Positions 58,184 to 64,000 of a stretch of 64,000 nucleotides of DNA are shown piece by piece. This stretch comes from Klebsormidium nitens (taxonomy: Eukaryota > Streptophyta > Klebsormidiophyceae > Klebsormidiales > Klebsormidiaceae): the NCBI GenBank assembly GCA_000708835.1, contig DF236980.1, forward strand, positions 1 through 64,000, in the 5' to 3' direction. The first letter of the stretch is position 1. Each line of letters opens with the position of its first letter. Position numbers and translations under genes: made by a program. Below the pieces are notes generated by a model. It had not been told where the DNA came from. It ran no database searches and was given only the letters and a program-made list of their open reading frames with translations.

Positions 58184-59240
58184 AAATTGACTTGGACTAA
58201 ACTCGTGACTGTATTATACAGGTCTGTTGATGGAGTGTATGTACTATAAAATCACTTGCTCTTCTCACGAGCAGGTCCTGGCCATCGGTACCGGGTTATT
58301 TAACGGCATGCTTGAAAGAGAATGTGCTTGGCGGCCTGCAGTCGTAGGACTGTTTCAGTTTGATCGGGCGATCTGACATATGTTTATGAACTTGAGACTG
58401 ACATTGTGGTATCAATGGACTGGCAACGGACGTAGGTTAGCATGCAGCGGGGCTTGCCATGTTTTGACAGATACCGTATGTTTTACGACATGTATGCCGC
58501 CCACCCGCGTGTCTATATATATGTGCCAAAGTATTATATTTCGTGGGAAAATGCCACGTTGATCCTTTATCACACGCGTCCGGGGCTTAAACTCGGATAT
58601 AATGGTATTGCAATCGCGGATTAGATTATAAACATGCCAGGTGCGTTACCGTCTAACTTCGTTTAAGCACGTGCGTAAGTTTCTGCTATGTATATATACC
58701 CGCGGCCACAATTTTCAACACTGGCCCGCGATCTTGCACCGAGTCACTAGCAGATTGACGGTATGTGGTGCCGCACGTACGAAAGAGAGACATGGTTGAG
58801 GCTAGCTCACGCGGCGGCAGCCGACGCGCACATGGTTGGTTTTCTCGAACAGATGCTTTCGTAATCTGCTTACTGAACGCTGGCCTGACAAGGTGCTTGT
58901 TTGCGGGGTAAAACGGGCCATCACCATCATTGTGGCGGGCAGCGTTTCGATCGTTACATGACAGTTAAAAGGTTCGGCTCTGGATTAGATGCTAGCCAGG
59001 AGCACAGACGCGGCTGCGCCCAACGAGACAGTCGTCTAAGCGAACTCGATTTACTCAAATTTCTATGAAATAACTGAATTTCTGCCTCAGCATGCCAACG
59101 ATTCAGCTCGCTGGTGACAAAGCTGATTTTTGTTGCGCGAGGTGCTAGATTATACGACTTCTGGCTGCTTAACCAGTAAACAGTTTAAGATCTTACCTTC
59201 GGTTCATTGCTTGATTTTGCATACATCGCTTGCTAACGAC
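58184..59240. other. Intergenic region between convergent genes
   Basis: Between the 3' ends of RAB3GAP1 and SSNA1. AT-rich with short frames only; must hold both 3' UTRs. No element recognised. Confidence 0.4.
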
Positions 59241-60816
59241 CTACTTCGCTGCTTGACGCTTTTTAGCTATAGAGATGCTTTCTCGTTTAAGGACAGCCAA
59301 CAGTGTCTGTGAGCTTTCAAGAATCTGCAAAGCAAGGATGACATCTGCGGTGAATCCCGCCTGGTAGCAAGCATCACCCAGTGCACCGGCAAAAGGCTTG
59401 TGAAACATCAGTCTCGACTGTTCTTGATACTCTAGCAAAGCTTGAGGACGCTTCTTATCAAGTGACTTTGTCTGCCTACGCAAAAGAGTGGGCCACAAGA
59501 AAAAGAGAAGGCTCTCCAAGAAAAGAGACCCTTATGTCCAATAAACGGTAATAGCTCCGGACAAAGCCCCTTTAACAAAACGAGATGCATGATCAGTTAT
59601 TGGACCAAGGGGCTGGCTTTCAGAAGAGGGACCTCTGAATGTCCGTCAACATTGATGGGCGGGCACCGTAGCTCTGGTTTCGCATTTTCCCAAGTCGGAG
59701 ATGAAACCTCTGCGTTGTGCAATGTGTCGTGTCAGACAGGAACAACCAATGAGAGGACTTACCTTTTGATAAGCTGCTTCCGTTTCCTGGATCGTCTTTT
59801 CGTACTCGTTTCGAGACGCTACCTTTCGGCCCAGGCTCTCATTCACCTGGGCTAGCCTCTTGGTGAGGACGGCAAGATCGCCCTGGATCTTGGCCTTCTG
59901 CAGAAAACAACAAGACATGCACTGGCCTCAGGCATCAAGTTTTTATGAGATATTTGACAACGACTAGCTCTGATGTGGAAGATGATTGTGAGCGCTCGCC
60001 TTATTGACGAGAAATGGAAACATTTGGATAGTGGAAAACGGTAGTATCCTTCTGTGAAACAAAACGAAGGACTTGTCCACCTGCATTCCAGTCCGAGATG
60101 GGCCAAAACTGGCCAGATCGCATCAAGGCCATGGCTTGCTTTGCCGTAGAAACGGCATGACAAATAAGGGCCTCAGCCTTTGAGCTCCCTCACAATCAGA
60201 CCTAAAAGAGGCTATGTATTGCAGAACGAATCAACTCGAACCTTGACCTTCTCAAATACCAAAGCTCAGTGGCCTCAACCAATAAGCTCCTTGGAGATAA
60301 ATTGTCAGGGAGTCCAGTCTCTACGGCAACATGAAAGGCGGGTTTCATGAATGTTTAGCCTCGAAGAGGCCCACCCTACATCACCTTTCCGAACAGACCG
60401 GTTGCATACGCAACTTCCACTTTGAAGTTGCAAGTAAGATGTGAACAAAGCGATGATGCTCGCATCAAAATGCTCGAGTTACTGATCTGCGTTGATTGCC
60501 TTGACAATGAGGACCGCTTATTGGGACTTAATTCATTACGCTTGAAAACCGGAGCGGCTGACAATGAAGTCAAAAATCAAGACGAGTTCTCTCAAGTCAA
60601 GAATCGAAATGACTTCTTACAAGTGATAAGGCAGAAGCATACATTTGGTAAGTCTTGGCCCACAAATGAGTAGCATGGAAGCAGAGGCAGGAAGTCAATT
60701 CGCAAAATTACCTCCTCCTCTTCTGTAGCTATTAGCCGGTCCACTTCAGCCTTCTTTTCTCGGAGGTCTTCTATGCCTGTGCAGTATCGGGACATCGTTG
60801 TTGGAATGTCATCCAG
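59241..60816 (-). CDS. SSNA1: SSNA1/DIP13-like basal-body and axonemal coiled-coil protein, 5' end unresolved
   Basis: Three exons on the minus strand: 60816-60712, 59897-59763 and 59324-59241, all phase 0 and GT-AG. The protein reads MSRYCTGIEDLREKKAEVDR, ATEEEEKAKIQGDLAVLTKR, LAQVNESLGRKVASRNEYEK, TIQETEAAYQKILESSQTLL, AVLKRESISIAKK, matching SSNA1/DIP13, a short protein of about 110-120 residues that self-assembles into fibrils and acts at centrioles, basal bodies and axonemes. If translation starts at the ATG at 60795 the product is about 100 residues. If exon 1 is joined at the AG before 60816 (LDDIPTT precedes the Met), a small upstream exon is missing. Presence of this family suggests ciliary or microtubule machinery is retained in this lineage. 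Confidence 0.85.
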
Positions 60817-62549
60817 CTGGAACACTCAATTCAGACTCCAAATAAAGACGCTCCTTCAAGGAAAGGCTCGGAGCTTCTGACTGGCTTTCTCCTGAACAAT
60901 ATTGCTCTTAGCCAGCATTGGCAAGGTTGTCAAACGGCATCTTCAGTAGGATTGGGGTTGAGACAGAATCTTGGCCTTGGGGGCATATCAGCTGGAAATA
61001 GAGCCCCTGGGGAACACCTTTTTCCAAATCACAGTAGCATCAGCATAGAGAAGCTTGCCACTTCCATTATCCAATCTAGACGGACAATTTTGTCCATCAC
61101 TATCGCCTGCTGAAATTACAATGCATCGCACAGAGGCTGTGATTGCTAGTCAACAAAGGCGTTGGGGGGAAGCTTCGAACTCTGACAACTGCCTGATCCT
61201 CTGAGCACGAAGCTGCTCCAGCGCAGAAATGAAAAGCTACAAACTTAGCTGCACAACATTAGTTGCTGCAATTGCCTGTGACCTGGTAACTGACTAATGC
61301 AGAAGAGAAGCAACCCAGAAAGAGAATGAACTTTATGTGCCTTCCGCTATCCTCTTGTGATTAATTACCTGTTCTCTCCAGTCAATCAGCTAAAGATTGC
61401 GATGACAAGTCGGACATGGTCTGCTGAGGCATGCGCTCAACTTACATTTCACAAGTTCATTATTGTGATTCTGCAAGGCCGCGCCTTGGGCCGCCATCGA
61501 CTCTCTTTGCTGGGGCCAACCAGGGAGCCTCTTATAGGGGGCTTACTTGACAATCAGTGGGTTAACCTTGCGGGTGCACTCTCATACAGAATTTGCCTGT
61601 TGCAACATACAGAAGAAGTCAAAGCAGATTGGATCCAGATTCTGCTGGCATAATCTGTTTCTTCGACTGCACGACACGGCCGCTGACGAACAACTTTATA
61701 ATCATACGGTGCGGCTGGCCTCGAAATGCCAATAACGTCTCTAACGCTGGAAGAAAGCACTTGCCTACATGAGAAGATAATCGTAAAGGGGCCAGTGCGC
61801 CTTTCAACTTCAAGTTTCTCAGCAGGCTAAATGAGTTGCCTATGCAAAGTTCAAACATGGCTGGGCGGCATCCTGCTGAGGCTGCTTCGAGCGTGCCTGG
61901 GCGCCCAATTTTAGGGTTTCGTATGCGGACGATGGGACAATGGGACGTCCTGTCCACAATCGGCCGCCAATCGTGCCGTCCGAGCTCCGAGACGGTACTT
62001 TTGAAGGCTACTATTTAACTTGGTAGCCACCGTCCGCAATTGTAAACCCTCTGAACCTCGTCCGGACAAGATGTCGTGCGCCGCGCGGCCGCGCCAGCGC
62101 TTCAGCCTCCGACTGCCAGGCCAACTCAGCTGCAATGCGTGAAGGACTGTGCCAGGCTCCTAATCACTCCTAATACGCGAAGTTGATAAGTATCACCTGA
62201 GTTCTGTTGCGCTGGCGTGTGCTCTACTACCTAAATGAGAAAACTAGAATAGAGAGCGACATTCCCGCAACATAGAAAAACAGCTTGTTTATCTTCGCGG
62301 CTTGTAAAGGATTTTGACTTGGCGTCTCAGTGCGGGCCACTTGCCTAGCCAGTGGTCTGTGCTCTACTAGTAGAGTTTCTCTGCAACCAAAGTCTAAAAG
62401 GATCCTACCATTGGAAATTCTCGTACCCGTCATATAGGCACGCTCCTTGTGGTAGATCTTTAGAATCTTCACGGCGACGGTTGATTTCATTGCAGTCCTC
62501 CGAATCATAGTACGGCAGACTCCATAAGAATAGAGAATCCTGCGGTCAG
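60817..62549. other. Upstream region between divergent SSNA1 and BTB genes
   Basis: Likely holds missing 5' exons or UTRs of both genes. Short frames exist (for example 61836-62018, plus; 62227-62508, minus) without recognised domains. No element called. Confidence 0.4.
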
Positions 62550-64000
62550 ACGTTTGATACTTTGCCTCTGAATGTGATTCCGGAAGGGAAGACTGGACAT
62601 GGGCCGGGGAACTTTTGGCTGAAGTCGTCTTGGCTAAACTCGGGCAACGATACAGATTCGGAAGAAGAGGGAGACAATCTCCACGATGTAAGGAGACCTG
62701 CCGCTGGAAACGGATCCACTGCCAGCGGTTTGTTCACCGAATCGAAGTGCTATGACTTTGCCTTCGCATACGGGTAAGCCTTGCAGATAAGGTTCCAATG
62801 AGATGTTCCAACTTCTGCATCATTCGCATATTGTTTCAAAGATGCGAAGCAGGCAATTGATCTTTGGACACAAGCACGAGGCTTCTCATGGCAACCTGTA
62901 ACCCTGCTTGATAGAGTCTACAGATTCTTGCTTTGGCTCCTTAGGGAGATTCAAAGCAGACATAGGATTGCAGTACGTTGTCACAACTGATCCATTTCAT
63001 CGCATGATGAATCTCCGCATTAAATTGGAGCTTACTGCGAGAACAACCTCCGCTTTATCACCTTAATTTTCATTCTTTACTTACAATTGCAGCGATCTCT
63101 TCTTCAGCGACAGGGTCCTCTGGTTGCGGAAAGTGGAGACAAGCACTGAAGGTGAGCACCATGCGGATCTATGTGGCAGACACCTTCACTGTAGAGTATA
63201 CACTAGTCGAAAGAAGAAGGTACTAGCAAAGAGATGGTAGACATGAAACCTTGTTGACAGGAGCTCTTTGAGTCCTCTGCTCTCTTCACCTAGTGTCAAC
63301 AGGAGTATAGCGATCTTTATTTTGTTTCCCATATCCTTGAAGAAGTCTACAAAATGCAAAAAGATACTGAAGTTCGTTAATGAACAACGGTTTGTTCTCC
63401 TGCAGCAGAACAGACACTTATTGAAGAGGACGTGCCTATCAACAGTGCCATCTTGGCGTCCAAAAGCGGTGTATTCAGGACCATGCTCTCCAGCGGTATG
63501 GCAGAGTCTAGAAAGGATTGTGCCATCATCATCAGGATGAGCTGCAATGACGGTAAGACCCTGCACATCTTCTGCGATGTTCAAAGAAGACTGTGAGCTC
63601 TGGAACAATACGAGCCGTCTCAACGAACCGCCCTACGGTTATTGCATATGTTCGACTTCTCTCTTGAGTATCTCCTTTAGTTCCTTTTATTTTGATTGAA
63701 CTGCTCGCTCAGAAGGTCTTTGTTGCTTTGCAGAGAAGCAGTCCTTCCTGGAGATGATACGATTCATCTACATTGGCTATCTGTCGACCTCCAGCCTGGC
63801 TGGTGCAGAACGCGCTAACGAGCTATTGCGGCTGCTATCAGTTGCTGACAAGTATGGGGTCCCGAGCTTGGTCAGAGCCGCCAGTACCGCTTGGGGAAGG
63901 GTGCTCGGTGATGTCGATCTGCTGCAGTACGCTGCATTCCGCCTACCCCAGGAGTACCAGTTGCAGTACCCTCAGATTCGGAAGCTCCAGGGAGAAGCTC
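62550..64000 (+). CDS. BTB/POZ-domain protein (POB1/LRB-like), both ends incomplete
   Basis: Exons seen: 62550-62773, 63093-63151, 63406-63552 and 63734-64000 (cut by the window end). Junctions are GT-AG and phases agree. An in-frame stop at 62508-62510 and no ATG before TFDTLPLNV mean that a 5' exon is missing; ctgcggtcag before 62550 is the likely acceptor. The protein has a short acidic N-terminal region (GNDTDSEEEGDNLHD) and CYDFAFAYGDLFFSDRVLWL, comparable to the Phe-Ala-Phe...Phe-Ser-Asp-Arg start of plant LRB/POB1 proteins. A BTB fold follows: VPINSAILASKSGVFRTMLS, MAESRKDC, FLEMIRFIYIGYLS, LLRLLSVADKYGVPSLVRAA. BTB proteins of this type are substrate adaptors for CUL3 ubiquitin ligases. 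The POB1/LRB subfamily is tentative; BTB is solid. Confidence 0.82.

Overview
The window looks like nuclear DNA from a streptophyte (charophyte) green alga, most plausibly close to Klebsormidium. Genes are intron-rich with GT-AG junctions. The protein families are plant-like: a DUF641/GIL1 pair, a plant-type S-adenosylmethionine decarboxylase with the land-plant conserved upstream ORF, and a plant-type RAB3GAP1. The genus is an inference. I assembled exon chains by hand from splice sites, codon phase and family motifs; every chain given below keeps a single reading frame.

Layout. 0-4.8 kb: two convergent, diverged paralogues of a coiled-coil GIL1/IRKI-like protein. 4.8-7.7 kb: gene-poor, with a 210-bp MITE-like element. 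7.7-11.2 kb (+): an HSPA12-type Hsp70-like protein. 12.4-19.0 kb (-): the organellar tRNA threonylcarbamoyl transferase (Qri7/OSGEPL1/GCP1 family). It is head-to-head with the 13-exon TOP3B gene (19.4-30.6 kb, +). 31.8-32.9 kb: a frame-broken F-box/LRR-like locus. 34.8-39.6 kb (-): a gene predicted to encode one polypeptide with S-adenosylmethionine decarboxylase followed by ornithine decarboxylase, preceded by the conserved SAMDC uORF. 41.8-43.6 kb (+): a secreted, Pro/Ala-rich, probably GPI-anchored wall protein. 46.1-48.0 kb (-): a small DDA1-like protein with a C-terminal SAP motif. 48.8-58.2 kb (+): a BSD-domain module followed in phase by the RAB3GAP1 catalytic subunit. 59.2-60.8 kb (-): SSNA1/DIP13. 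62.5-64 kb (+): a BTB/POZ protein cut by the window end.

Two things stand out. First, both committed decarboxylases of polyamine synthesis appear fused and placed behind a polyamine-sensing uORF, so one translational switch could set putrescine production and aminopropyl-donor supply together. Second, introns of TOP3B and the BSD/RAB3GAP1 locus carry arrays of short tandem copies (about 120-190 bp units) that duplicate an exon edge together with its splice site. At least seven exons are affected. Copies range from decayed to near-perfect, and one in TOP3B differs from its parent only at synonymous sites. This looks like a recurrent local process that generates spare splice sites and candidate cassette exons.

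Several gene pairs are divergent with short shared upstream regions (GCP1/TOP3B, DDA1-SAP/BSD-RAB3GAP1, SSNA1/BTB). No rRNA, tRNA, CRISPR or prokaryotic operon structure was recognised.
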